A DNA stretch of 57,306 nt from the NCBI RefSeq assembly GCF_019443125.1, contig NZ_JAHYXK010000007.1, forward strand, positions 177,763-235,068, read 5' to 3'. The notes under the pieces were generated by a model. It did no database searches. It saw only the letters and a program-made list of their open reading frames with translations, and had not been told where the DNA came from. The first letter of the stretch is position 1. Every line of letters starts with the position of its first letter. This document shows, piece after piece, positions 19,055 to 28,799 of this stretch. This DNA comes from Pontibacter aydingkolensis. GTDB taxonomy: Bacteria > Bacteroidota > Bacteroidia > Cytophagales > Hymenobacteraceae. The translations under genes and the position numbers were made by a program.

Positions 19055-20239
19055 TTATACTTTCTCGATTACAAGGGCAGATGCGCCACCACCACCGTTA
19101 CAGATACCGGTTACACCAATCTTTCCGCCTTTTTTATCAAGCACGTTGCAAAGCGTGGTTACGATGCGTGCACCAGATGCTCCCAGCGGGTGACCAAGCG
19201 ATACCGCACCGCCAAACACGTTCACGTTGCCGCCTTCCAGGCCAAGCTTCTGGTTGTTAGCAATAGATACCACAGAGAATGCTTCGTTGATCTCGTAGAA
19301 ATCAACCTCCTCTGGTTTTACACCGGCATTTTTGAGCGCTTTAGGTATAGCAAGCGATGGCGTAGTCGTAAACCAGATCGGGTCCTGCTCAGCGTCGGCA
19401 AAGCCACGGATCTTGGCAATCGGCTTCACGCCAAGTTCTTCTGCCTTTTCTTTGCTCATTAATAACAAGGCAGCAGCACCATCGTTCAGGGTAGAGGCGT
19501 TGGCAGCAGTTACTGTACCAGCCTTGTCGAACACAGGGCGAAGGCCTGGTATCTTATCAAAACTTACTTTTTTATACTCTTCGTCCTCGGTAATCACAAG
19601 CGGGTCTTTGCCACGCTGCGGAATTTCAACCGGAACAATTTCATCTTTCATTAAACCGGCTTCAGCGGCTGCAGCAGATTTTTTGTACGAACTAATAGCA
19701 TACTCGTCCTGCATTTCGCGCGTGATCTGCATTTCGCGGGCAGTGTTCTCAGCAGCGTTACCCATATGGAAGTCGTTATACACATCCCACAAGCCGTCTC
19801 TGATCAAACCGTCCGTCATTTGGCCGTGGCCCATCTTAGCGCCCCAGCGTGCTTTTTCAAGGTAATAAGGCACGTTGCTCATGCTCTCCATGCCGCCTGC
19901 CACTATCACATCTTTATGGCCCAGCATAATAGCCTGTGCCGCAAACATAATAGCTTTGGTGCCTGATGCGCATACTTTGTTTACCGTAGTACATTCTACA
20001 TTGTAACCAAGGCCAGCCTTAATAGCAGCCTGGCGTGCAGGGGCCTGCCCAACGTTAGCAGACAACACGTTACCCATGATAACTTCCTGTACCAGCTCTT
20101 TGTCAACGCCGGCTTTTTCCAAAGCGCCTTTAATAGCAGCTGCACCCAGTTCTGTGGCGCTCAGGCTGGCCAATGCGCCGCCAAAGCTACCTATTGGCGT
20201 ACGAACCGCCGAAATGATATATACTTCCTTTACTTGCAT
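19055..20239 (-). CDS. Acetyl-CoA acetyltransferase (thiolase)
   Basis: A 394-aa thiolase II that condenses or cleaves acetoacetyl-CoA. Nucleophile Cys90 lies in NKVCASGTKA, His350 in GHPLGASGAR and the proton-shuttling Cys380 in ICNGGGGAS; GGMESMSNVP is also typical. Length matches the cytosolic biosynthetic type (AtoB/PhaA). It is monocistronic here, with its own terminator, and has no phaB or beta-oxidation partner next to it. A short-chain role in ketone-body or isoprenoid-precursor metabolism is likely, but chain-length specificity cannot be read directly. Confidence 0.93.
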   Translation of the reverse strand: MQVKEVYIISAVRTPIGSFGGALASLSATELGAAAIKGALEKAGVDKELVQEVIMGNVLSANVGQAPARQAAIKAGLGYNVECTTVNKVCASGTKAIMFAAQAIMLGHKDVIVAGGMESMSNVPYYLEKARWGAKMGHGQMTDGLIRDGLWDVYNDFHMGNAAENTAREMQITREMQDEYAISSYKKSAAAAEAGLMKDEIVPVEIPQRGKDPLVITEDEEYKKVSFDKIPGLRPVFDKAGTVTAANASTLNDGAAALLLMSKEKAEELGVKPIAKIRGFADAEQDPIWFTTTPSLAIPKALKNAGVKPEEVDFYEINEAFSVVSIANNQKLGLEGGNVNVFGGAVSLGHPLGASGARIVTTLCNVLDKKGGKIGVTGICNGGGGASALVIEKV

Positions 20240-20830
20240 AGTATTGAATCAGGTTAATTTTCGTTGTGTGAAATTACCACGTTTAACGCTTAAAACCAAA
20301 CGTTCGTTAGCTAAGTGTATATGGTGGTTAATTGTTGATTGCTGGATGGTTAAATTGTTGCTAAGTGCGTTTGTGCCTTTTATTGTACCATTTGTAGGGA
20401 CAGGTCGCGACCTGTCCGCGCGATAAGCATATCAATGAAATAAATGTCAGTTCCCTGTCTATAACTGTCGGGCGCAAGTCTTCCGACACCCATACTTTAT
20501 ACTTCTGCGGATCTGCCAGTTATGGAGCTGGAGGGTGTAACGCTCTTTAGCAATCAAGACGTAATAGTATTACATCTCTACTACAGCGATCATCAATAAA
20601 ACAACTTCCAATAACTAACAATTAACAACCAACAACATTAAACCAACAGCAGCTATAACAGTCTAAACCGGCGGCAGGCTTTATACTTAAGCAGAACCTT
20701 TTTGTATAAAACTGCCTTTTTAGAAGTATTGTTTTGCCTGATAATCAGACTTACCAGGGAATTACTATCTTTATTAATCAAAACACGCAACTAAACAACT
20801 AATCCATACTAATCACCAATTTCACCCGCA
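20240..20830. other. 591-bp intergenic region between divergent genes
   Basis: Holds two hairpins: the perfect palindrome at 20398-20417 and TGTCGG..CCGACA at 20466-20488. The rest is AT-rich with several TATACTT words (20493, 20681). No ORF is supported. The promoters of the thiolase (minus) and peptidase (plus) genes must lie here, but I cannot place them confidently. Confidence 0.5.
20398..20417. repeat. REP-like perfect 20-bp palindrome
   Basis: GGACAGGTCGCGACCTGTCC is completely self-complementary and preceded by TGTA. As far as I recall, similar GGTCGCGACC-centred palindromes are dispersed in several bacterial genomes. Only one copy is in this window. Confidence 0.55.
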
Positions 20831-23719
20831 ATGAGAAAATTTCTATTGTTGGCAGCTTTATGTGGTGCAGCCTTTAACCAGGCGCAGGCACAAACTGCAA
20901 AAAAACCGCTCACACACGATGTGTACGACAGCTGGAAAGGGGTAACAGGAGACAACATCTCCGATAACGGCCAATATGTGCTGTTTAACGTGAACCCACA
21001 GGAAGGCGACGGAGAGCTGATCATCCGGAACTACATTACAAACGCTACCAAACAGTACGATCGTGGTGGCAGAGGCGAGTTTACGAACGACAGCCGCTAT
21101 GCCGTTTTCGAGATAAAGCCGGAGTACCAGAAAGTGCGCGAGCTTAAACTGAAGAAGAAAAAAGCCGACGACTTGCCAAAAGACTCCCTTGCTATTGTGA
21201 AGCTGGAGGATATGAGTGTGGTAAAAGTACCGCGCGTTAAATCTTACAAACTGCCAAAAGAAGGCAGCGGCTGGATAGCTTACCAGCTGGAGAAGCCACT
21301 ACCGGAAAAGAAAGGTGCTGCCAAGCCTGCCACAGAGCCTAAAGCAGAAGGCGAGAAAAAAGAAGAAGAGAAGAAGCCTGCCGCCAAGCCATTGAAGCAG
21401 AATAAAAAGTATGCCGGTACAGAATTGATTCTGCGCAACCTGCAGTCTGGCCAGGAGCACCGTTTTACGCGCGTAATAGATTATACTTTCTCGGAGAAAG
21501 GCAACATGCTATACTTTGTGAAAGACGAACTTGACTCGCTGCATAAAGCCGGCGTGTACGCATTTAGCACCTCCGACCTTAAAACCATGCCAATAGATAC
21601 AGGCAAGGTTACTTATAAAGGTATTACCCCAGACAAAGCAGGCGAGCAAATGGCATACGTGGCCACTATGGATACACTGAATGCTGAGATACGCTACTTT
21701 AGCCTGTACCACTGGAACAAGAAAGACAACAAAGCAGCCTTGCTGGCCGACACTGTTACTAAAGGAATGCCGAAGGCATGGATGGTAAGCGAATTTGGAA
21801 GGCTGAACTTCTCTGAAGATGGCAAGCGCCTGTTCTTTGGCACGTTCCCACGCCCGACCCGCTACGAAAAAGACACAACCAAGCTTGAGGAAGAAAAAGT
21901 AAGCCTGGATATCTGGACGTATCAGGATCCGCTTATTCAGCCGATGCAGCTTAAAAACAAAGATCGCGATCTGAAGCGCTCTTTCCTGGCCATGTACGAC
22001 CTGAAAGGCAAGCGCATGCAACAGCTGGCAACCCTGGAAGTGCCCGATGTATACATGGATGCTTACGGACAAGGTGATGTGGCGCTAGGTGTAAGCGATG
22101 AGAAGTATAAAATTACCATCGGTTACGATACGCCAACACGCAAAGATGCTTACCTGATCGACCTGAAAAAAGGAACAAGAAAGCAGATACTAACCGAAAC
22201 GCGCGGCTATCCTAGATTATCACCACAAGGTAACTACGTTTACTGGTACGAGCCAACTGATAGCAGCTGGCACGCCATGAGCAGCAAAGGCGGCGCTAAC
22301 CTTAACCTGACCAAGCGCATTGGACTGCCGTTCTACGATGAGACTAACGATGTGCCGTCCTTGCCAGGAAGCTACGGTTTTGGTGCCTGGGTAGAGAAAG
22401 ACAGCTACATGCTGGTTTACGACAAGCACGACATCTGGAAACTGGACCCAAGCGGCAAAAAAGCCCCTGTAAACCTAACTGACAAGTATGGCCGCCAGAA
22501 CAACATGCGCCTGCGCTACGAGCAACTGGATAGAGAAGAGAAGTTTATCCCTGAGAATGCTGCCTTTTATGTAAGCGGATTTAACTATGCTACCAAAGCA
22601 GATTCATACTTCCGTGAGCACATCAGCAAGCAGGTAGCCCCTGAAAAGCTTATCGGCTCTGATCACGCTTACAGCGGATTGAGCAAAGCTAAAAATGCTG
22701 ACCGTATTACATTCCGCAAAGGTTCTTTCAGAGAGTATAACGATATCTACTCAGCTGATGCCAGCTTCGCAAAAGTGGAGAAACTAAGCGAGGCGAACCC
22801 ACAAATGAAAGATTACCTGTGGGGAGATGTAGAGCTGGTGAACTGGAAATCTACAGACGGTGTGCCTTTGGAAGGATTGCTGTTTAAGCCAGAGAACTTT
22901 GACCCTAAGAAAAAGTACCCGATGCTGGTATACTTCTATGAGCGTTCCTCTGATGGCCTACACTCGTATCGTACGCCTGCGCCAAGTGCTTCTACGATCA
23001 ACATCTCTTACTATGTAAGTAATGGTTACCTGGTGTTTGTGCCGGATATTGTTTACATCGACGGTTACCCTGGCGAAAGCGCCATGGACTGCATTATACC
23101 GGGTGTGCAGAGTTTAGTGGCACAAGGATTTGTAGACGACAAGAACATGGCTTTGCAAGGCCAGAGCTGGGGCGGTTATCAGATTGCTTACATGATTACG
23201 CGTACAAACTTGTTTAAGGCTGCCATGGCCGGTGCTCCGGTTTCAAACATGACAAGTGCTTATGGCGGCATCCGTTGGGGCACAGGCATGAGCCGTCAGT
23301 TCCAGTATGAGCGCACGCAAAGCCGTATTGGCGGTACGCTGTGGGAGAAGCCGATGCAGTTTATAGAAAACTCGCCGCTTTTCTTTGCAGATCGTGTTAA
23401 AACGCCACTGCTGATCATGCACAACGACCAGGACGGTGCTGTGCCTTGGTACCAGGGTATTGAATACTTTATGGCCCTGCGCCGCTTAGACAAGCCTGTT
23501 TGGATGCTGGTGTACAACGGCGAAGACCATAACCTGGTGCAGCGCAAAAACCGCAAAGACCTTTCGGTACGCATGTCGCAGTTTTTCGACCATCACCTGA
23601 AAGGCGCGCCAATGCCGGTATGGATGAAGCAGGGTGTGCCATCCGTAGTTAAAGGTAAAGATTATGGTTTTGAACTGGTGGAGCCACAGCCGGAAGTTGC
23701 CGGAGAAGCGAAACAGTAA
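20831..23719 (+). CDS. Periplasmic S9-family prolyl-oligopeptidase-like serine peptidase
   Basis: This 962-aa protein has a signal peptide (MRKFLLLAALCGAAFNQAQAQ), an N-terminal beta-propeller-like region (about 35-670) and a C-terminal alpha/beta-hydrolase domain. The triad is visible: Ser779 in QGQSWGGY, Asp868 in HNDQDGAVPW and His900 in GEDHN. A charged Lys/Glu/Pro-rich insertion spans residues 155-195. S9 enzymes of this kind (DPP-IV/acyl-aminoacyl peptidase relatives) trim oligopeptides; the exact specificity is unknown. It is monocistronic, with a terminator at 23742-23771. Confidence 0.92.
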   Translation: MRKFLLLAALCGAAFNQAQAQTAKKPLTHDVYDSWKGVTGDNISDNGQYVLFNVNPQEGDGELIIRNYITNATKQYDRGGRGEFTNDSRYAVFEIKPEYQKVRELKLKKKKADDLPKDSLAIVKLEDMSVVKVPRVKSYKLPKEGSGWIAYQLEKPLPEKKGAAKPATEPKAEGEKKEEEKKPAAKPLKQNKKYAGTELILRNLQSGQEHRFTRVIDYTFSEKGNMLYFVKDELDSLHKAGVYAFSTSDLKTMPIDTGKVTYKGITPDKAGEQMAYVATMDTLNAEIRYFSLYHWNKKDNKAALLADTVTKGMPKAWMVSEFGRLNFSEDGKRLFFGTFPRPTRYEKDTTKLEEEKVSLDIWTYQDPLIQPMQLKNKDRDLKRSFLAMYDLKGKRMQQLATLEVPDVYMDAYGQGDVALGVSDEKYKITIGYDTPTRKDAYLIDLKKGTRKQILTETRGYPRLSPQGNYVYWYEPTDSSWHAMSSKGGANLNLTKRIGLPFYDETNDVPSLPGSYGFGAWVEKDSYMLVYDKHDIWKLDPSGKKAPVNLTDKYGRQNNMRLRYEQLDREEKFIPENAAFYVSGFNYATKADSYFREHISKQVAPEKLIGSDHAYSGLSKAKNADRITFRKGSFREYNDIYSADASFAKVEKLSEANPQMKDYLWGDVELVNWKSTDGVPLEGLLFKPENFDPKKKYPMLVYFYERSSDGLHSYRTPAPSASTINISYYVSNGYLVFVPDIVYIDGYPGESAMDCIIPGVQSLVAQGFVDDKNMALQGQSWGGYQIAYMITRTNLFKAAMAGAPVSNMTSAYGGIRWGTGMSRQFQYERTQSRIGGTLWEKPMQFIENSPLFFADRVKTPLLIMHNDQDGAVPWYQGIEYFMALRRLDKPVWMLVYNGEDHNLVQRKNRKDLSVRMSQFFDHHLKGAPMPVWMKQGVPSVVKGKDYGFELVEPQPEVAGEAKQ

Positions 23720-23741
23720 TTTCTATTTACCTAAAAACAGT

Positions 23742-23771
23742 AGAGGGAGCAGGTGTATACTTGCTCCCTCT
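23742..23771 (+). terminator. Intrinsic terminator of the S9 peptidase gene
   Basis: Stem AGAGGGAGCA/TGCTCCCTCT, 10 bp and perfect, followed by TTTATTT, 22 nt past the stop. Confidence 0.85.
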
Positions 23772-23836
23772 TTATTTATACAACTCTGACTAACCTAATT
23801 AAGTATAAGGTAAACACTATATTAGATAAGCAATCT

Positions 23837-24958
23837 ATGAACCGTCTGCACCTGCTGCTTTCCTGCCTTATACTTTTGGCTGCCTCATGCACACCTTACC
23901 TCCCGGACAAGGAGCCAGAAGACCCATTAGAGAACGTTGACTACGGTGAAATTGCTCCCATTGATTCCATTACAAAAGTTTTCTCCTTTAAGGGCGCACA
24001 GGTAACGGGGGTTACGATGAGTGAAGACGGACGTTTATTTGCAAGTTTCCCGAGGTGGCGAGAAGGGGTGATGTTTTCGGTAGTTGAAATCCAGGGCGAC
24101 GGCACATTCAGGCAATACCCAAACCCTGACTGGAACGCGTGGACCGGCGAGCCAAAACCTAACCAGTTTACCTGTGTGCAGTCAGTGGTGGCGCATAATG
24201 GCTCTTTGTTTGTGCTAGACCCGGCAAGCCCCATGATGGAAGGTGTGGTAGGCAATGCAGCACTGTATGAGTTTGATCTCTCTACAAACAGGTTAAAAAA
24301 CAAGTGGGAATTTGATAAAACAGTGGCCCCTGAAAAATCTTACCTGAACGATCTGCGTGTAGACGATCAGAACAAAAAGGTATACATCACAGATTCCGGG
24401 ATGGGAGCCATCGTTATACTTGACCTTGCTACAGGAAAGAGCAGGAGAGTGCTGGATCAGCATCCATCAACCAAAGCAGAGAACATTACCCTGAAGATAA
24501 ACGGGAAAAAGTGGTTGCAGAACGGGAAACAACCCCAGATACATTCCGACGGAATCGCTTTGAACACAGCAGAGGGCAATCTATACTTTCATGCTTTAAC
24601 GGGTTATACGTTGTACAGTATTCCTACGGCAGCTTTAAACAACAGCAGCTTAAGCAGCGAGGCAATAGGCAACCAGGTAAAAAATCTGGGTAAAACACCT
24701 GCACCGGATGGGATGATTTTTGATAAGCGTGGCAACCTGTACATGGCCGACCTGGAAAAGAACGCGATTGTCTACCGCACACCGGCAGGCGAAATAATGA
24801 AGCTCATACAAGGCAACCAGATACGATGGGCAGATACCTTTACCATATACCAGGACAATCTATATTTTACAACCTCCCGCATAAACGAAGCAGATGGGCC
24901 AATAAATAAGATGGTATTCAGCATTTACAAAGTGCCATTAACTCCTTTCGTGCAGTAA
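23837..24958 (+). CDS. Yellow/major royal jelly protein-like lipoprotein
   Basis: I choose ATG 23837, giving a 373-aa product, because it places a lipoprotein signal at the very N-terminus: MNRLHLLLSCLILLAASC, lipobox LAASC. The rest is a beta-propeller resembling the Yellow/MRJP family ('L-dopachrome tautomerase-related'), with segments such as YLNDLRVDDQNKKVYITDSG, HSDGIALN and APDGMIFDKRGNLYMAD. Bacterial members are secreted or lipid-anchored; the ligand or reaction is unknown. A shared terminator separates it from the convergent CHRD gene. Confidence 0.85.
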   Translation: MNRLHLLLSCLILLAASCTPYLPDKEPEDPLENVDYGEIAPIDSITKVFSFKGAQVTGVTMSEDGRLFASFPRWREGVMFSVVEIQGDGTFRQYPNPDWNAWTGEPKPNQFTCVQSVVAHNGSLFVLDPASPMMEGVVGNAALYEFDLSTNRLKNKWEFDKTVAPEKSYLNDLRVDDQNKKVYITDSGMGAIVILDLATGKSRRVLDQHPSTKAENITLKINGKKWLQNGKQPQIHSDGIALNTAEGNLYFHALTGYTLYSIPTAALNNSSLSSEAIGNQVKNLGKTPAPDGMIFDKRGNLYMADLEKNAIVYRTPAGEIMKLIQGNQIRWADTFTIYQDNLYFTTSRINEADGPINKMVFSIYKVPLTPFVQ

Positions 24959-24980
24959 AGGTTAATTCAGGCAAAACATT

Positions 24981-25016
24981 AAAAAGCCCCTGCAGAAAAC
25001 TCTACAGGGGCTTTTT
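24981..25016. terminator. Bidirectional terminator between convergent genes
   Basis: Stem AAAAAGCCCCTG/CAGGGGCTTTTT, 12 bp with a 12-nt loop, between the stops at 24958 (plus) and 25035 (minus). A-run and T-run flank it on both sides. Confidence 0.9.
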
Positions 25017-25034
25017 AATGAGAAATGCAATCTG

Positions 25035-25634
25035 TTATTTACCGTTGTTACTTGGCTTTATAGCGCCGCAGGCAACTGGTAGTGTTGGCCAGTAAGTGTT
25101 GCCTACTGTCATACCGTGTAATACTATCACATTATTCTGTAAAGGAAGCATTCCTGCAGTAACTGGAAATGTCTTTGTATAATTAATAGTACCGTCTGGT
25201 GCAGTTGGGAATGGCGTAAGTGAAAGAAGAATCGGACCATAGAAAGGTGCGCCTTCTGCCAATTCTATTAGCCCGTCATTATCCGTGTCAGCAGACATTG
25301 GAGGACAAACAGCGTTTTTGTTACTATCCATAAAACCATGGATGTGCTGCGGATGTGGCTGGTTAGGCTCTAGTCCGCTTGCCATAATATTTACAGTAAG
25401 CATATCACCCTTAAGCGTTAGCGTGGCGGTACCCATAACACCAGAGCCGTTTAAAGACATGATATCAGCAGTATAGGTTTTGTTGAGGTTATAAGACTTG
25501 CTACGGTGTGCATCCTGGCTGCCCTGGGCATTTAGCGAAGCATCTGGAGAAATGTTTTCAGATTCGCAGGCTGTAAAAACTAATAGCGAACAGGCGGCTA
25601 CAACAGAAGTAGCACTTCGTAAGAAATTTTTCAT
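25035..25634 (-). CDS. CHRD-type lipoprotein
   Basis: This 199-aa protein has a lipoprotein signal with lipobox VFTAC (Cys23), so it is membrane-anchored. The body resembles a CHRD (chordin-like) domain: YTADIMSLNGSGVMGTATLTL, HPQHIHGF and NNVIVLHGM. A DTDNDGLIELAEG loop looks like an EF-hand-type calcium site. Function in bacteria is not established. Confidence 0.75.
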   Translation of the reverse strand: MKNFLRSATSVVAACSLLVFTACESENISPDASLNAQGSQDAHRSKSYNLNKTYTADIMSLNGSGVMGTATLTLKGDMLTVNIMASGLEPNQPHPQHIHGFMDSNKNAVCPPMSADTDNDGLIELAEGAPFYGPILLSLTPFPTAPDGTINYTKTFPVTAGMLPLQNNVIVLHGMTVGNTYWPTLPVACGAIKPSNNGK

Positions 25635-25794
25635 AGTATGTTTTTTTAATGATTTGAACTACTTACGACTTACAACCTGCTAACCCGCAACGCGGTAAGA
25701 ATATACTGGTTAACATTCAAAATTTTGCAGCCAATAAACCTTATTACTACGTGAACGAAAAATCCAGTATTTCAGAACCATGATTTTCTTAAGT

Positions 25795-26229
25795 CTAATA
25801 ATCGGGTAAACTTGTAAGTTGCTGTGCTGTGCGTACAAATTGCCCGGTGCCAAAGGCCACCTCTTTTCCTTTATCGTTATAGAGGGTGGCTTCAGCAATG
25901 TAAAATGTTTTGCCAATAGATCTAAGTATGCCAACAGCCTTTACTTCTCCACTACTTACCGGGCGCAAAAGGTTTAGTTGAAAAGATGATGTTACAATAA
26001 ACACATCGCGCACCACAGAGGCTACAGCAAAGTATGCGGCATCATCCAGAAACTTAAAGTATAAAGCACCGTGCATGGCACCTGCCCCATGGTGGTAAGC
26101 AGGGATGACTGGCAATGTTATCTCGGCACGGCTGTGGCTTATGTTGATGGTGCTACCACTTATTGTTTCCTGAATGCTGGCGCTCTGGTAAAGGTGCTCT
26201 AATGCATGGTAATGTTGCTCTGGATCCAT
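25795..26229 (-). CDS. PaaI-type hotdog thioesterase
   Basis: A 144-aa single hotdog domain. The helix motif HHGAGAMHGALYFKFLDDAA (His47, Gly48, Asp62 region) is typical of the PaaI/YdiI thioesterase families that hydrolyse aromatic or short acyl-CoA thioesters. No signal peptide, so cytoplasmic. No operon partner. Substrate unknown. Confidence 0.82.
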   Translation of the reverse strand: MDPEQHYHALEHLYQSASIQETISGSTINISHSRAEITLPVIPAYHHGAGAMHGALYFKFLDDAAYFAVASVVRDVFIVTSSFQLNLLRPVSSGEVKAVGILRSIGKTFYIAEATLYNDKGKEVAFGTGQFVRTAQQLTSLPDY

Positions 26230-26344
26230 GATAAAGTATAATGTTATTTTAATGGCAAGTATAGGGAATGATCTTCAATAGCGAGTGGCAATTTCCTGGT
26301 TTATACTCTCTGAAGTAACTTCGTCAGTTAATCAAGCAAAAAAG

Positions 26345-26734
26345 ATGAATTATAAATTCGGGGCAGGAATAGCACACTTGGAATTTTGGGTAAAAGATAT
26401 GGAAGAGTCCATGCAATTCTATAGCCAGCTTTTTCCGCTTATCGGGTGGTATGCTTTAAACCAAACTTCTTATAGTTGCGGTGTACACGAGTTATACTTC
26501 AAAGAGGTGCCTATAGGTTTTCATGACAGTCTGGGTGTACGCCATATCTGTTTTCATGCTACAAGCACTGAGGTGGTTGATAAAGTAGGAGAGTGGCTGC
26601 AAAGTATAAATGCAGATGTTATCAGAGGACCGCAACTCATGCCGCAGTATGGCCACAGCTACTACACTGTAGACTTCAGAGACCCAAATGGTTTTGTGCT
26701 GGAGGTGGCATATATGCCGGAGGCCAGGCTATAA
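26345..26734 (+). CDS. VOC-family (glyoxalase/dioxygenase fold) protein
   Basis: Start chosen at ATG 26345 (MNYKFGAGIAHLEFWV, 129 aa), since the 20 residues upstream do not look like part of the fold. One VOC unit is seen: an opening HLEFWVKDMEESMQFYSQLF helix, a central VRHICFHATS strand and the closing DPNGFVLEVAY motif. Potential metal ligands are His11, a central His and Glu in LEVAY. It may act as a lyase, dioxygenase or resistance protein; not resolved. Confidence 0.8.
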   Translation: MNYKFGAGIAHLEFWVKDMEESMQFYSQLFPLIGWYALNQTSYSCGVHELYFKEVPIGFHDSLGVRHICFHATSTEVVDKVGEWLQSINADVIRGPQLMPQYGHSYYTVDFRDPNGFVLEVAYMPEARL

Positions 26735-26847
26735 AAACAACAACCCGGACCATTTAAAGCCTGGGCTGCTGCCTTTATGAAAACAAGTAATTCAATTTAT
26801 ACTTTATGATGGCAGATAAAAGGTCTGCGCACTACATTTTAAACAGT

Positions 26848-27486
26848 TTAAACTGCCGAGATATACTTAGCAGCAACACGCTCTTTAACTGCTGCAACGT
26901 CAATTCCGGCCTGCTCCATTTTATGCAGCGCAGCTTCTTCTATCAGTTCTTTTAGCTGCGTCAAGCACTTGTCGAAACCGGTATGGGTGCCCATTAGCAT
27001 ACATAGCTCCTGCTCCACCTCAAGCCAGGTAGAAATGCAGGCGTGGTTATGCTGTATCTGTACTTCCAGCTTGTCCAGCGCATTGGCAACCTTAGCCTCG
27101 TAGGTTTGCTTGTCTTCAAACTCATGCCACAACTCGTACACATGCTGCCCAATGCCACTGCCAAGGCGGCTACGAAGGTTCTCGATTGCCTGCTTCTCTT
27201 TTGCCTGCTTTAGTTCTCTGGCACTTGCTGTAGTCACCTCAAATGCCGGAATGTCACCCGCCTCGGCCTCTACAAGGTCATGTATAATCACCATTTTCAG
27301 AGTGCGTGCGGTGTCCAGTTCTTTATCCAGGTAAGGTTCCAACAACACTACCATCAACGACATGCGCCACGTATGCTCGGCAACGCTTTCCTGCCTGCCA
27401 TTAGATAGCCAACTGTGCCTTAGTTCACACTTCAGTTTTTCGGCAAGGGCGAGCACCTCTAAAACATTTCTAAGCTCATTTTTCAT
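26848..27486 (-). CDS. HD-domain hydrolase (YfbR/HDDC2-like)
   Basis: I take ATG 27486 (MKNELRNVLEVLALAEKLK, 212 aa); the longer frame adds 43 residues without family likeness. The HD signature is complete at its start: His38 in ESVAEHTWRM and His69-Asp70 in VIIHDLVEAEAGD, with a later Asp in NALDKLE. This matches the YfbR/HDDC2 group of 5'-deoxynucleotidases, cytoplasmic metal-dependent phosphohydrolases. The substrate is inferred from family only. Confidence 0.85.
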   Translation of the reverse strand: MKNELRNVLEVLALAEKLKCELRHSWLSNGRQESVAEHTWRMSLMVVLLEPYLDKELDTARTLKMVIIHDLVEAEAGDIPAFEVTTASARELKQAKEKQAIENLRSRLGSGIGQHVYELWHEFEDKQTYEAKVANALDKLEVQIQHNHACISTWLEVEQELCMLMGTHTGFDKCLTQLKELIEEAALHKMEQAGIDVAAVKERVAAKYISAV

Positions 27487-27622
27487 GGTTGATTTTTTAT
27501 GTAAGCTTTTTCGTAGTTCAGATCTTACAAATGTAATTAGACTGTAGCCAAGTATAAAGTTACAAGGGCTGCTGTATATCCTGTAAAACCTGTTGTTTGC
27601 CTTGCTTTTATGCACGTTTGGG

Positions 27623-28132
27623 TCAGGCTATTGCTGGCGCCGTTCTTAATTCTTTCACGCGTTCTTCAAAGTATATAGCCGGACGGCCTTCTCCCTGTGT
27701 AGCAACAGATTGGAACAATTGCATCAGTTCAGGGCTATGCTCTGTTTTTTGTCCTTTTTTGATGGAGATATAAGCAAACCTTGACCATATTACAGCCTGC
27801 ACGGCGCCGGTTTCTTTGTCCAGCATCTGGCATTCGGTTACCAGGTTAGCGCTATCGAAATGCATCAGGCAGGTTTTAATCTTTACCCACTCCATAAACT
27901 TAACTTCGCGCAGATAGGCAATTTGGTTAGAGGCCACCACCCAGGCGTTACCAGTTTGTTTTATGTGCCCGTAAATGTCTAATCTATAGTTTTCACGCAC
28001 CTGGTCTTCACGTGCGTTCAGAAAGTAATCAATGTAGCGGCCATTGTTCAGGTGGCCAAACGGATCACAGTCTTCGAACCGGATCAGTACATCGCTTTCA
28101 AGATATTTTGGTAGAATGGTTTCTGATTTCAT
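27623..28132 (-). CDS. 4HBT-type acyl-CoA thioesterase
   Basis: A 169-aa hotdog protein with the 4HBT catalytic signature DCDPFGHLNNGRY (Asp23 as the likely active-site residue). It lies 42 bp downstream of the tetR-type gene on the same strand. The gap contains the operator-like AGACCGTTCGGTCT, so this gene is probably controlled by that regulator. Long-chain or hydroxybenzoyl substrates are both possible. Confidence 0.85.
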   Translation of the reverse strand: MKSETILPKYLESDVLIRFEDCDPFGHLNNGRYIDYFLNAREDQVRENYRLDIYGHIKQTGNAWVVASNQIAYLREVKFMEWVKIKTCLMHFDSANLVTECQMLDKETGAVQAVIWSRFAYISIKKGQKTEHSPELMQLFQSVATQGEGRPAIYFEERVKELRTAPAIA

Positions 28133-28142
28133 ATTATATTTT

Positions 28143-28156
28143 AGACCGTTCGGTCT
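28143..28156. promoter_or_regulatory. TetR-type operator in front of the thioesterase gene
   Basis: AGACCG-TT-CGGTCT, with perfect 6-bp arms, lies 10 nt upstream of the thioesterase start. Its core ACCG..CGGT is shared with the palindrome at 28800-28813 upstream of the regulator gene. Confidence 0.65.
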
Positions 28157-28174
28157 TTTTTGGGGTAAAAAATT

Positions 28175-28780
28175 TTATACTTTAAGTTCTTGTTCAATGA
28201 TCTGCTCCAGGTGCTGCAGCACTATGTTCATGTGTTTTGTATCGCCGTACGCCTTTGAGACCATAATGCCGCCTTCTACCATGATGATAAACAAAACAGA
28301 AAAGCGTTCGGCATCTGCGGTTGCTTTAAATTCTCCCTGCTCTATGCCTTGTTTTACGATATTGGCTACGGCTTTATGCAGTTTGTCTAAAACCTTTACT
28401 ACATTTACGCGCAATTGTGGGTTGGTATCGTCGGCCTCAACAGAAGTATTTAAAACCGGACAGCCGCCTATAATTGGAGGTGTGAACAGATATGTCCGGT
28501 AGAAACTGATAAGGGCTGCAAGCTTGTTTAATGCAGAAGTATGAGCAGCAAGTTTATCAGCAATTAACCTGATAAGGTAGCTGGTGGCATGCTCAAATGC
28601 AGCTAAGGCAATTTCTTCCTTACTATCAAAATGGCCATAAATTCCGCCTTTGGTTAAACCAGTGGCTACCATAATATCCTGCATAGAGGTACCTGCAAAG
28701 CCTTTTTGGTTAAAAAGGTGCGCCGACTTCTCAACGATCAGTTGCCGAGTACGTTCTGACTTGGATATAACTGCTTCCAT
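28175..28780 (-). CDS. TetR/AcrR-family transcriptional regulator
   Basis: This 201-aa repressor has an N-terminal helix-turn-helix typical of TetR: HLFNQKGFAGTSMQDI, then VATGLTKGGIYGHFDSKEEI (residues ~22-55). A ligand-binding helical domain follows. Two palindromes with the same ACCG..CGGT core flank the gene, one in its own promoter region (28800-28813) and one before the next gene (28143-28156). Autoregulation and control of the adjacent thioesterase are likely. By context the inducer may be an acyl-CoA or fatty acid (inference). Confidence 0.92.
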   Translation of the reverse strand: MEAVISKSERTRQLIVEKSAHLFNQKGFAGTSMQDIMVATGLTKGGIYGHFDSKEEIALAAFEHATSYLIRLIADKLAAHTSALNKLAALISFYRTYLFTPPIIGGCPVLNTSVEADDTNPQLRVNVVKVLDKLHKAVANIVKQGIEQGEFKATADAERFSVLFIIMVEGGIMVSKAYGDTKHMNIVLQHLEQIIEQELKV

Positions 28781-28799
28781 AATTACTGTTACGTAAAAT

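Noticed and set aside
19332..19865. 177-codon plus-strand frame
   Set aside because: It lies entirely antisense to the thiolase gene, whose catalytic motifs prove the other strand.
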